From Micropterus salmoides (Eukaryota; Chordata; Actinopteri; Centrarchiformes; Centrarchidae), in NCBI RefSeq assembly GCF_014851395.1, contig NW_024041150.1:38265585-38329584 (forward strand): DNA of 64,000 bases. The letters run 5' to 3'. This document shows positions 1-11,700 of this stretch, in pieces. Positions within the stretch are counted from its first letter, which is position 1. Every line of letters begins with the position of its first letter. The translations under genes were made by a program, and so were the position numbers. The notes below the pieces were generated by a model that did not search any database, was not told the origin of the DNA, and saw nothing but the letters and a program-made list of their open reading frames with translations.

Positions 1-500
1 TGAGGTATGTCAACTTTTTGGCTTAAAACATAAAATCCACAGTACACTGCCAGTTTGAAGGTTCACCCCTTGAACAGGCTTGGACCACTTGATGAGAGTA
101 CAAATAATAAGGTGTGAGTTTTATTTTCTATTTTAACAATGATTCTTTAAAAAATCATTGTCTGTAATAGTATTTCTGTGGTTTTTGGTGTAATTTGTGT
201 CTTATTGTGGAAATCTTGCATGCTGAAATGCACCCGACTTCTCCTTTAACACTTTAAAAAAAGTTTGTGTCATTTTAATATGCAATTGTTGTCTGTATTT
301 GGTATGCGGTGAGTTTGCAGAGGCACAGACACAGGCGGTGGTAGGTAACACATGGATCATCAAGATTATTCTAGATTGATTTATGAGCAAGCTACAATTG
401 TAAGAAAAGGACAATCAATGAAAATTAGGTGCTAAAGTGGTTGGAAGAAGAACAGAGAAATGGTGGCGGAAAAGATCAGAGGGCAAGTTAAATTACTTAC

Positions 501-555
501 TGAGCATTACACTGAGTTTTAACTTCTGTTTCAATTTCGTCAGCACTTCCTCCAT
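501..555 (-). CDS. FcR4: first coding exon of an FcR-like gene leaving the window
   Basis: On the minus strand an ATG at 555 opens 18 codons plus one base and ends at a good donor (GTAAGT, complement of 495-500). The exon and about 130 bp of flanking intron align by eye with the first exon of FcR2 (61129-61159) and less well with that of FcR1 (27893-27914): same phase 1, same ...LS/ML ending, same upstream ACCACATCCTG block. Unlike FcR2, the peptide is lysine-rich (K-L-K-Q-K-L-K-L) before its last hydrophobic residues, so it is a poor signal peptide. It may be a decayed exon, or the true start may be the internal ATG near 507. Remaining exons would lie left of base 1. Confidence 0.4.
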
Positions 556-575
556 ATCAATATACCAGCAAGACT

Positions 576-586
576 ACCACATCCTG
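576..586 (-). promoter_or_regulatory. ETS-RUNX-type composite motif upstream of FcR4
   Basis: The minus strand reads CAGGATGTGGT, an ETS core (GGAT) abutting a RUNX core (TGTGGT), 21 bp upstream of the FcR4 ATG. The identical 11-mer is upstream of FcR1, and a one-base variant is upstream of FcR2. Composite sites of this form are known from lymphoid enhancers; function here is inferred. Confidence 0.45.
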
Positions 587-855
587 ACCACACAGCATGC
601 ACAACAGTGAATTTTGTAGATTAGCTGGAGCTCTAAGTTTTCAAAGCATTTTCAAAGTGACTGAAAAAGGCTTTAAACAGCTGTCAGCTTTAATCCAAAT
701 TTCAAAAATGACTGATTGATTCAATTCTATGCTAGTTCTATTTCAGTAAGTGCCACCGAATGTCTCCATAGGACATATTTCTCAGTTTGCTGATGATCTT
801 TTACTGGATGTATCTAAATCAATCTCTTCTCATCACCTTTATCAGAATATTTAAC

Positions 856-1218
856 TTATGAATCATCATTGTCATAAGACTTTCTCTTCACTAAAAAACA
901 CAGAATGAAACTGGACATCAGCCACAAGACAGACAATATTGACATTTCAGTGGGTAACAGGATGTGTAGCAGAGAAACAACTTCAACAAAACATTGACAA
1001 GACTGGAAAGCTTTAGGGTACATCTGATCCATGAATGCACCAACAAAAAGGTGGTTTTGGTTGTATTCGGCATATTTGATCGTAACAAGATTTCTGCAAT
1101 CACCAATAAAGTGGAGGTGAATGGAATTCAGTTTGTTGTGCTTAAGGCTTTGAACACAATGACAAATTAAATCTCTTTCCAGAACCATTGTGTTCCTGTC
1201 ACTCTGGATTATCTGCAC
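856..1218 (-). CDS. unrecognised open frame ending in a membrane segment and basic-acidic tail
   Basis: A 120-codon minus-strand frame, not assigned to any family. Its last third is hydrophobic (around S-I-L-S-V-L-W-L-M-S-S-F-I-L-C-F-L-V), followed by K-R-K and a short acidic end, the arrangement expected of a type I membrane protein C-terminus. It has several cysteines but no Ig, lectin or FN3 signature. It lies just upstream of the FcR4 first exon on the same strand. It could be the last exon of another receptor or a chance frame. The annotated start is only the first ATG of the frame. Confidence 0.22.
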   Translation of the reverse strand: MQIIQSDRNTMVLERDLICHCVQSLKHNKLNSIHLHFIGDCRNLVTIKYAEYNQNHLFVGAFMDQMYPKAFQSCQCFVEVVSLLHILLPTEMSILSVLWLMSSFILCFLVKRKSYDNDDS

Positions 1219-1789
1219 ACCTCACAGTGAACAGTTCAAGGGCCTAATTGGTAAAATGCTCCACTGAAGACTGTTTGCAGTGTATTCTGTGAGCATTTAC
1301 CTCCAGTCTAGTGGAAATGGATATTTCATGGGCAAATAAAACCAAACCTACTTGGAAGACGAGATGCCCTTAAAGGTAAGTTGTTTGAGTGATCTGACCC
1401 TCAAACTATGAGGTAGGCCTCCTGAGGAGAGAGTTGAAGGGATGGTGGGGAGGGAGAGACCTGGGCCCTGTTTCAGAAAACAGGATTATTGAAAACTATG
1501 TTTGTGTAGTATGTTAAGCCTAAAATGAGGGAAACTCTGGATCTGGAGACCGAGATCAGATAAACTCGCTATCAGTAACATCAGCAACTGATGCTGTGAA
1601 GAAAAACATCAACAGAAAAATCAACCCCAACCACCTCCTTACTCAGTCTTTTCTGTTAAATATCATATACCTGCCTTTACCGTCAAAAAGCTACGCTACA
1701 GGGCGTCCCCCAATACACTCAACTATGACGGCAACTGACAACGATGGCTCTTGACCATATGTCCTTATGTGAGTCAGGGAGTGAGAACG

Positions 1790-2276
1790 GATTGACCAGT
1801 GTGTGGACAGTGTGTGGACCAGTGAGTGGACCAATATGTGGACCAGTGAGTGGACCAGTGTGTGGACAGTGAGTGGACCAGTGAGTGGACCAGTGAGTGG
1901 ACCTTTGTGTGGACAGTGAGTGGACCAGTGTGTGGACCAGTGAGTGGACCACTGTGTGGACCAGTGAGTGGACCAGTGTGTGGACAGTGAGTGGACCAGT
2001 GAGTGGACCAGTGAGTGGACCTTTGTGTGGACAGTGAGTGGACCAGTGTGTGGACCAGTGAGTGGACCACTGTGTGGACCAGTGAGTGGACCAGTGTGTG
2101 GACAGTGAGTGGACCAGTGTGTGGACAAGTGAGTGGACCAGTAAGGGGACCGATATGTGGACCAGTGAGTGGACCTTTGTGTGGACCAGTGAGTGGACCA
2201 GTGAGTGGACCTTTGTGTGGACCAGTGAGTGGACCAGTAAGGGGACCAATATGTGGACCAGTGAGTGGACCTTTGT
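1790..2276. repeat. minisatellite of ~12-bp units with higher-order structure
   Basis: About 490 bp of near-tandem GTGGACCAGTGA units and variants (GTGGACAGTGT, GTGGACCTTTGT, GTAAGGGGACC). Larger blocks also recur: the run starting ACCTTTGTGTGGACAGTGAG occurs at about 1901 and again at about 2019, a period of 118 bp. Because the unit lacks stop codons in several frames, long open frames on both strands here are artefacts of the repeat. Confidence 0.95.
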
Positions 2277-3180
2277 GATTTCTTAATTTAAGTGTCTTGT
2301 TTTTTCATTTGGACTTGGTTACTTGTTCAAGAAAGCAGCCTTCTCTTGTTAAATGTGAGTTTCATTTGTGAATATCATTTGGTTGCTGGTTGTTTGTTTG
2401 CCATATCCTGTTTCTTGATTCTTTTGGCCCGGTTTTAATTTGTATTTGCTACTCCTCTCCTCAGCTCTGGGCTTGAGCCACCTGAGGACATAACAACTTG
2501 TGATTTAAACTTGTTCTTTCTGATCGACCTGTTTGCTTTATGATGAGAAACGAGTAACATACAACTAGCTGAAGAATATGTTGTTCTGTAGCATATTTAA
2601 ATCAGAATAAAGTTATATGTAATATCGGGGAGAGCTCTGGTCAAAATTACAAACAGCTCCTGAGTAAAAAATAAAATCACAATACTAAATAAATTACCCC
2701 AAAAGAAAAGTTACAATTCCAAACATAACTTCCTCTCAACACAACAAGAGAAATGGGAATGTAACTACAATGGTTGCTGGATTTCCTGGGAAGGATGATT
2801 AAAAAAACAGGTTACTTTAACAGGTTACCTTAACAACAACTCAGGAGCTGTGGTCACAACATCACAACACACAAACACTCTGGCTGACTGCAAAAACTGT
2901 ATTTTCTATTCATGTTTAGCACTTTATTGTAATCATGAGCTGAATGCAGGACATGATGTAAAACTGGTATACACAAAAACATTTAAAAACCAGTACACCA
3001 ATTTGAGTACAATATAATATATTATTCAGGAAGTAGAAAGTCTGTGCACAAAGTAACAGCAGCTAAAACACTAAGCACTGTAGCACACACCGCTGGCGTG
3101 TCTTCATTTAGTCATCACTAATCGAGGAAGTCACCTTTAAGCTCGACATTCATCAGAGTGAACCAGCTCCTGTGAACACG
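2277..3180. other. no gene seen; 5' flank of Vset-C
   Basis: AT-rich non-coding sequence. The last 60 bp before the Vset-C ATG contain GAGGAAGT (about 3124-3131), a PU.1/ETS-like core. No convincing TATA box was found. Confidence 0.5.
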
Positions 3181-6100
3181 ATGGAGTTGATGTTTATCGC
3201 TGTGCTGTCGTCTCTCTCTGTGGTGATCTCTGCAGGTAGGTTTCTGCTTGAGGGAACAGGTAGATTACAGGCTGTTAATTGATTTAAATAAACTGCAGGT
3301 CCGCCTGGTGCCTTTATTTGGCTCATTAACGAGTCGGACAGAGGAGATTTAAATTAGATCGCTGAATCTTCCTCATATGACTGCACATTGTTTCGACATT
3401 GTCAACAGTCACTGAGCAACAATCACAAACATTTCATCTTCAACAGTGACGGATGCTTTTAAATGCCGCACACGAATCCTGTAAATGTAATCACTGCTCA
3501 GCAGCTGACTCCACACGAACTTCACGCTGTAGCGGAGCAGGGAGGGTGCAGAGGGTGCCGATGTCCCGGTCCCACGGTTCATATTTTGAATAGGCTAAGT
3601 TTGTTTGTGTCTTGATTGCGGAAAAAAAAATACAACTTAGACTCACCACACAAATTAGTTTATCTTTAGAAAGGGTAACATTTCACGTTCCCCTTTAAAA
3701 CTGTGTATTAATTTTACTCTTTAGGCTACTCCAGTATTTTTGGTGGCAAGTAGCTAATCTACTTTTTTTTCTTTCATTACAACCTGCTACCTACTGGAGG
3801 CCTATATTTTGCTGCATTAAATGAAATGTGCTGTCATCCAAGCCTCGCTGTGCAGGAGATCTCCGGTGTGCTTGTGTCTGATGAGCTGGGCAGATGTAAA
3901 CAGAAAATCAGGCAAATGCCTTTTTTTAATTTAAGGTTAGGTTGTTTTTCTAATACAACTCAAATCCAGCACTGTGCCACAGGTGTTAGAAAGCAGTCTG
4001 CATCGCTCTAAGTCGACATTTGTTCTCTGTAAAACAAATGTATGCTACACGCTGTAACATCTAAGTCTAATTCGCATTACCTTTTGTTTTATTGGTCTAA
4101 CAGTCTCCCACTACTTCATTCAACAACGGGCTTCCGTGTTATTGCCATACTAATTATTTAGGCTACGTAGTAAAGATTATGTTCATATGATTTATGAATT
4201 ATCCAGAGTTCGCAAAGGACCTCTAGTGGTCCGTTAAACAGGGCGCTTTTTCACACTAATTTCTAGGACAAACAAGGGGAAACCAAAAAACACCTGACAG
4301 GCTGTAAGTTGCTTTCACACCTGCAGTTCGGTTCATCTGGTCCTGACCAGGGGAAAAACTTATGCACGGTTGCATTTTAGTTCTGGTCCGGTTCATGTTC
4401 ACCCTGCCTTTTTGCAATCAAACCGAGACCATAAAGTTACAGACTGTCAGGTAACTCGTTGACAGTTTTGGCGATTGTCATCCTGCATCACCAGTGGCAG
4501 TTTATGCAGATCTGTAATGCTTCGGATGTAGGCTATATTTCTCTTCTTGTTGTTACAAAGAGCTCACGAAGGAATAACTAATTAGAAGGAGAGGGGTAAA
4601 GCGGTGTGAAGAAGGTCGTGGGTTCGAACCCCGACCATCCCGGCCTTTCTGTGTGGAGTTTGCATTTTCTCCCCGTGTCCGCGTGGGTTCTCTCCGGGTG
4701 CTCCAGGGCTTCCTCCCACCGTCCAAAGATATGCGGACTAGATTAATTGGTTACTCTAACTTGTCCTTAGGTGTGCGTTTGCCTGGTTGTTTGTCGGTGT
4801 GGTCCCGCGACTGGCGACCTGTCTAGGGTGTACCCCGCCTTTTGCCCGATGTCAGCTGGGATTAGCTCCAGCCCCCCGCGACCCTGTACGCAGGATAAGC
4901 GGTTCACGATGGATGGATGGATGGATGGAGAAGGGGAACCGTGTACAGAAATTATTTGGGGCTTTTCTGTGGGATCACTGTCACGCGCTTTTAAATGGAC
5001 TTAATGAACTGATACAGTAATATGGCATTTATTACTGTGCTGTGAAATTGTGAAATGAGTCTGGTTAAGTTAGAGTTCCGCATGTCTAGACCTGGCGCTG
5101 TCCAGAGTACTGAAAGGGAGCGGAAGAGACCGGTAGAGAGTCACTACACGTGCTTAGTTCCGGGCCTCAGCCTGTTTGCTTTTCCTGGTTGTAAATGTAA
5201 CTGTTGGCGCAGTGCCGATCCTGCCTTATACAAAAGCTTCGCAACTTTATATTAATTAAATAATAATTAACACAACTCTACTCCCTCTCAAGACCTATTT
5301 GCACTAAACTCCCTATCATCACACTTCATAACAGTGCGGGACGTGGGAAAGTATTATACATTTGCTATAGCCTACTTCTTATAGTTTTATTGCTCATATA
5401 TGAAGGAAGAACGCCCTTTAAAAACTTTCATGTGGAAAGCATGGACAAAACCTCAGAAAACTCTCCTCAGTAAAGCTCAATGACACTGGAAGATACAGAT
5501 GCTCCTTTCACAGTGATGAACTGCAGAAGAGTTGTTACATTAACCTCACTGTTGGCAAGTTCACTGAAGCTCTTAATGTCTGGCCCGGGTACTAAAAAAC
5601 AGTCTGTGCTGAAAACAGCTGCTGCCTGTCGTATAAAAATAAATAAATAATAAAAGTAAGTTAAATATAGTGTGGAGAGATAAATCAATCCATAAATTTA
5701 CCTGTATGATAGTAAGTGATAAAACCACCTTAGGACAGAGTCAGTCTAAGTTTTTTTTGCACATGAATCCATCAAATGTCACCTGCAAAATACTGTTTTG
5801 CAGACCTAAAGTAGGCTATTTCAACTGTTTACAGCTGGGGTTCCCAAACATAATATATAATTCTATGTTTCTGACTTCTGAAACAGTTTACCAGTTCAAA
5901 AAAATTTTGGTTTATAAGTAAAATCATACAGAATTAGGTAAAGACAACAAGTATCCACCAATAGCAAAGGTGAGTATATTTCTGAGCTGTTAAACATAGG
6001 ACCTGAGTTTTCCAGGACCCCATACAGGGTTAACATTATGATACGGACGTATATCGGAAAAAGAGGCAAATTTGTCCCTGTGGTCACTAGTGGTATTGCA

Positions 6101-8727
6101 ACAAAAAAGTACCCTGCAGCCAAAACAGCACCTTCCTTAAAACCCAACGTGATATCATGGGATGGCATCTAAATAGCACGCCACTTCTTGGGCCAGAGAC
6201 CAACTTACTGTCCTTCCATCCACCTCACTATCCACCACCTAATAGTCAGACTTTCATGGTTATTTATATCTGTCACGATCCTGTCCTGAGCTTGTCTGTG
6301 TTATATTATTTTGGCCATGCCTTTTCAGTGTTTTGATTTTGGTTTATCTCTGTCTGGGTTTCAGTCCTGTCTGTCTGTGGTCTTGTATCCAGTCTTCTGC
6401 TTGTTCTGTGTGGTGGTTCTGATCTGTCCTGTTATCTCGGTGTCTGCCTTAGTACTTTAGTTCTGTTCCTGTCCCTCATGTGTTGGTTAGGTGTCATTTA
6501 TGTTCATTCAGCTCTAGTCTCTGTTTAGCCTTTATTATTCATCCACATCTTACTTAGTATCTGTCTTGCCTCTTTTCTTAGTTCTTAGTCCTGTACCATG
6601 AAGTTGCTGCTCTTGGATGTTACCAGTTTCCTGTACCCGTGAGTTCTGTTTGTCGTGCTTGGGATTAATAAACGCTGGAACTCAATCTCAGCTCACAGTG
6701 TCATGCGTTTGGGCTCTCTCCTGCTTTGTGCACCCAGTGATCCTGACAATATCCCACTCCTGGTCATTGTCATGTGACAGCTGGTGTAAAATGGCATGCT
6801 GTTTCTGCACAATATAAGTCAGTACAGACTGAACGTGTGAAATGACACACAAAAAGCAAAAAATGCATTGGAATATCACAAATGACTTTAGATATTGGTC
6901 AGCTATCTTAGTTTTAATCAATATTGAGGAGCAAAGTGTTCAATGATGCTGCAACAGGAAGTCTAAATGTGATGTTTGTTTCCACAGGAGAGTCTAATGT
7001 GATTGGCTCACGTGAACCAGTTAAAGTAGTAGTCGGTGATGATGTCATTCTGCCATGCCACCTGGAGCCCCCATTCAATGTGAAGAATCAAACGGTGGAG
7101 TGGACATTCAATAACAGCATTGTGCACGTCTATAGAAATAGGAAGGACAAATTAGTTGATCAGGATCAGAAGTTCAAAGGTAGAACATCTCTCTTTCCTG
7201 ATGAAATGACCAGAGGAAACATTTCACTGAAATTGACCAATGTCACTGAACAGGATGCAGGAAATTACACCTGCTATGTTCCCAAACTGCACAGTCAGAT
7301 CAGCAAAGGCAACGTTACCCTCATTGTTGGTGAGTACAGTTAAAACTGATACATTATGTGTAAACATTATATATTTGTAAATTGTTAAAATTATTTTAAC
7401 ACTTCAATACAACATACACAATTACAATTTAACAACATTTTTCAACAGAACCAGTGAAAGACCACAGTAAGTAAATATCTTGACTTCTATTTATTTTTAT
7501 CTTCATCAGCTGTCACAAACAAATCTACTTTTCCTGTAGGTAAGAATTTTTTCACATATTTTATTTCCCTTTTTTAAGTCTTTATTGTACCCTATAATAT
7601 GCATGCAGATGTAACACCTGAGTCATTCATCCTACAAGAAAGAAGAATCTTTAAGTACTCAAGTGTTAAAGTACCTTCTGCTGGGGGACTGAGGAGAGTT
7701 TTGCTTTTATTAGTGTAGTCTGAGATGACAATTGAGTTCATTATGTGTTACACTTGTGTCAAATGTAAGGACGGAATTCAGAATTCCTCTAATTAGTTTT
7801 AAGACTTGTAGCAACCAAGCTTTTGGTGGTCATTGATCGTTCATTACAGAACAGTCTCTTTCTGCATGAGTCCTTGCACTGTTTTGTTCTCATTCTCATA
7901 CGATTTTTGTGTCTTTAATTTAAAGCAGCTATAATTGATATTTTTATGATGGTGACAATGAGAATGGTGTCTCTAGGAGTGATGAACCTGTAGATACTTA
8001 CCTGATAATCAAATCTGCACATCCCCTTGGCTCTATGAAGTTTTAGAAAAAGTTTCAGCTGTTCAGTTGCACATTCACTGTTTTGGTTCACACTCGCAGC
8101 TAAAGAGCCAGATATTTTCCTTAGGAAGTGGTGGAGACCAAAAGCAAGGCAAAAAAAGAGAGATAATATTGGACTTTTATCAGGTAGACTAGCTTAATGT
8201 GTAAATAATCATCTGCTGCAAACAAATTCACCAAATTAATGTTAACTGTCCATGTTGTGTTTACAACTCAGTTTTTACAGCTTTGAATATGTACTGAAAT
8301 ATATTGTCTTTTTCGAGACTATCTGTCAATGTGCTTTGTGACCATAAACAGAAGAAGCAGGTTTGGAAAAATGGTGGCTGTTATCTTTGAAGCCCACAGT
8401 AAAGAACAAATCTGAACATCTCTCCTCTATTCTTACAGGTGGTATTATTACCATTGTTGTTGCTGCCATCATCGTTGCTGCCATCATCGTTGCTGCCATC
8501 ATCGTTGCTGTAAAGTAAGTCACACATTTCTCCTCTTCATTTCCCTATTTTAAAGTGTAACACTGTCTTCCCAGTGGTGAGCCCCAAGGTGGCCTCTGCC
8601 TTGTGTTTGGTGAAGTGTAGGGGAGAGGAGCAGCCTACACAATATACACACAAAGGTATATATAGTAACAGTAATGTTGCTACAGACAGGGTGTATAATG
8701 GTACAGATATTTATAGTAATGTTTATG

Positions 8728-8788
<61 letters not shown>

Positions 8789-11700
8789 TAGGACTAGTAA
8801 CAATAATTGTAGCAGAGGATGTCGAGCAGGAACACAGGGGCAGCAGGTGACTTGCAACCACAGATCCAGACTCCACAGCTCCAGAGCCAGAAACAACTGC
8901 AGGAGGTGATAGGAGGAGAGAGGAGAGGGACGAGAAAGCACAAGACTACCGGAAAGGGGAGAAGTCGAGTTAGTAACATGGATAATGGGATGAGGTTGCA
9001 TAAAGAGGGAGAGAAAGTGGAGGAGAGAGGAGCTCAGTGCATCATAGGAAATCCCCCGGCAGTCTAGGCCTATAGCAGCATAACTAAGGGATGGTTCAGG
9101 ACTCACCTGAGCCAGCCCTAACTATAAGCTTTATCAAAGAGGAAAGTCTTAAGCCTACTCTTAAATGTGGAGATGGTGTCTGCCTCCTGAACCCAAACTG
9201 GAACCTGGTTCCACAGTAGAGGAGCTTGATGGCTGAACGCTCTGGCTCCTAGTCTACTTTTGGAGACTCTAGGAACCACAAGTAACCCTGCATTCTGGGA
9301 GCGCAGTGCTCTGGTGGGGTAGTAAGGTACTATGAGCTCTTTAAGATAAGATGGTGCCTGACCATTAAGAGCTTTGTAGGTAAGAAGAATGATTTTAAAT
9401 TCTATTCTGGATTTTACAGGAAGCCAATGCAAAGAAGCTAAGACAGGAGAAAAGTGATCTCTTTTCCTGGTTCCTGTCAGAACACGTGCTGCAGCTTCTG
9501 GATCAGCTGAAGAGTGTTAACGGACTTTTTCGAGCAGCCTGATAATAAAGAATTGCAGTAATCCAGTCTAGAAGTAACAAATGCATGGACTAGTTTTTCT
9601 GCATCATTTTAAGACAGGATGTTCCTGATTTTTACAATATTACGTAGGTGAAAAAAGGCGGTCCTTGAAATTTGCTTAATGTGAGACTTAAACGACATGT
9701 CCTGAAGATAACTCCAAGATTCCTCACAGTGGTGCTGGAGGCCAGGGCGATGCCATCAAGGGAAACTATATCTTTAGATAATGCGTCAAGGAGGTGCTTA
9801 GGTCCCAGAATAATAACTTATGTTTTATCTGAGTTTAACATTAGAAAATTACAGGTCATCCAGGTTTTAACATCCTGAAAGCACATTTGAAGTTTAGCTA
9901 ACTGATAATATATTCTGATATGATATTCATCTGGCTTGGTCGATAGATATCATTGAGTATCATCTGCATAACAACAAAAGTTTATGGAGTGTTTTCATGA
10001 TAATATTGCCTAAAGAAAGCATATATAAGAAGAACAGGATTGGTCCAAGCACAGGCCCTTGTGGAACTCCATGATTGACTTTGGTGTGCATGGAGGACTC
10101 ACTGTCAACATGTACAAACTGAGATCGATCTGATAAATAGGATTTAAACCAGTTTAGAGTGGTTCCTTTAATGCCAATTAAATGTTCCAGCCTCTGTAAT
10201 AGGATATGATGGTCAATAATCTGATGATCTGCATAGGTTTATAACACAGACAGTTATGTTAACGGTATTAAAGTGTTTCTAGTGGTACATTTCTCTGGAG
10301 CCCTCCTTACTCTGTGAAACACAAAAGGGAAACTAAACCATGGTGGCTGCGGAGGGTCAATAAGGCTCAAGACAATGGCACAGGAAGCATCAGAAACACA
10401 TAAGATAACAGAAGAGCGCTCTCTGCTGGCAAACATATAACTTACTTTATTACAAAAGGATAGGTTAACATTTTTAAGTCTGTCTTAAAACAAGAGTCAG
10501 CTACCCATATGTACAGTGTAACAGGTTTTTCTTGCAGTAATCATTCCTCCTGTTCATAATGGACATTATGATTGGCTAATAGGAAACAAAATTCACAATC
10601 CTACTTCCATGTAAAAATTTATACAAAAGTTTATCTAGAGCTAATATGAAGCTTCAGCAAGCTGTAAGACAAGTCAAAGTTAGTCATTTTTGTATTAAAC
10701 TTGCAAGAATCACCTGAGCACAGCAATCATCATACTTCGTAATACTCTTACTGCTACATTTAGAAACAAATTAGGGATGAAAAGGGTATTTTTGTTTTTA
10801 TCTCCCCCTTGCAGCAAAGCAAACAAACACAGTGAGAATTATGTATGCCAACCAAGAGAAAGAGGATACTCACCAATTCAAAAAGCTGAAGCCTTGTATT
10901 AGCATTAGCTGCACTTTTGAGAAGATTTTTGCACAGAACAAGGACTGTAGCCTAGATGTTGTCCCCTGAAACCTACACTCTTCCACAAGTGGCTGAAAAC
11001 TGATTTGTATTGGAATCATACTGAATTTATTGAGTTACAATTGACCCTTTGCTAAGCCACACACACACCCAATATGCAGCTGGCCAATCACAGCGCAGTA
11101 TAGGACTCACTCTCACTGAGGTCCGACACTTCCATGGCTGCGCTCTATTGACTCGAATGCTTTTTTTTGCTTGTTTTTTTTCAAAATATGGTCAAACGCT
11201 GTTCCTGGGGCACTTGTAATAACTATAATCACTACCCAGAGAGGTTGAAAGGAGAAGTACGATTTATTCCCTTTCCAAAACTTAAAACAAATTCAGGGAA
11301 ACGTAGGCTCTGAATTGTTCCTAATGTAATGTTAGTTAGCCAACGCTAACTACTGAATGCAACGTTATAAAGCCGTTCTGTTTTGCTTTTTAATGATTGT
11401 ACAGTGAATAGAGACCTGCCCTGCTGTACAGGAGCAGTGTTAATCCTTAATATTGTTGTCCTTTGTCTCAATCGTCAGGTGATGCTCTATGTTACATTTT
11501 GTCTTTGTTAGGTAAGGCTGTAGCTTCTATCATTATTTGTTTCACATCAGTTTGACAGCCTGAATACAACCTTCAAATGCACAGTGCAACTGCAAAACTG
11601 TGTGCTTCTTTCTGAGATCATTTTTTCCTAAAAATTAGACAATATTTCTCCAGGAAGTGCAGTAATAGACAGTGGCAGCGCCATGCTAAGGTTGTGTTCA

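Noticed and set aside
1790..2276. CRISPR-like array
   Set aside because: Units are contiguous and variable with no unique spacers, and the genome is vertebrate.
1691..2286. Several long open frames on both strands rich in T-H-W-S / W-T-S-E
   Set aside because: They are translations of the stop-free minisatellite in different frames, with no splice signals or non-repeat coding sequence.
8550..9106. Poly-Asn, poly-Ile and poly-Leu open frames
   Set aside because: Produced by the (TAA)n microsatellite within a LINE 3' region.
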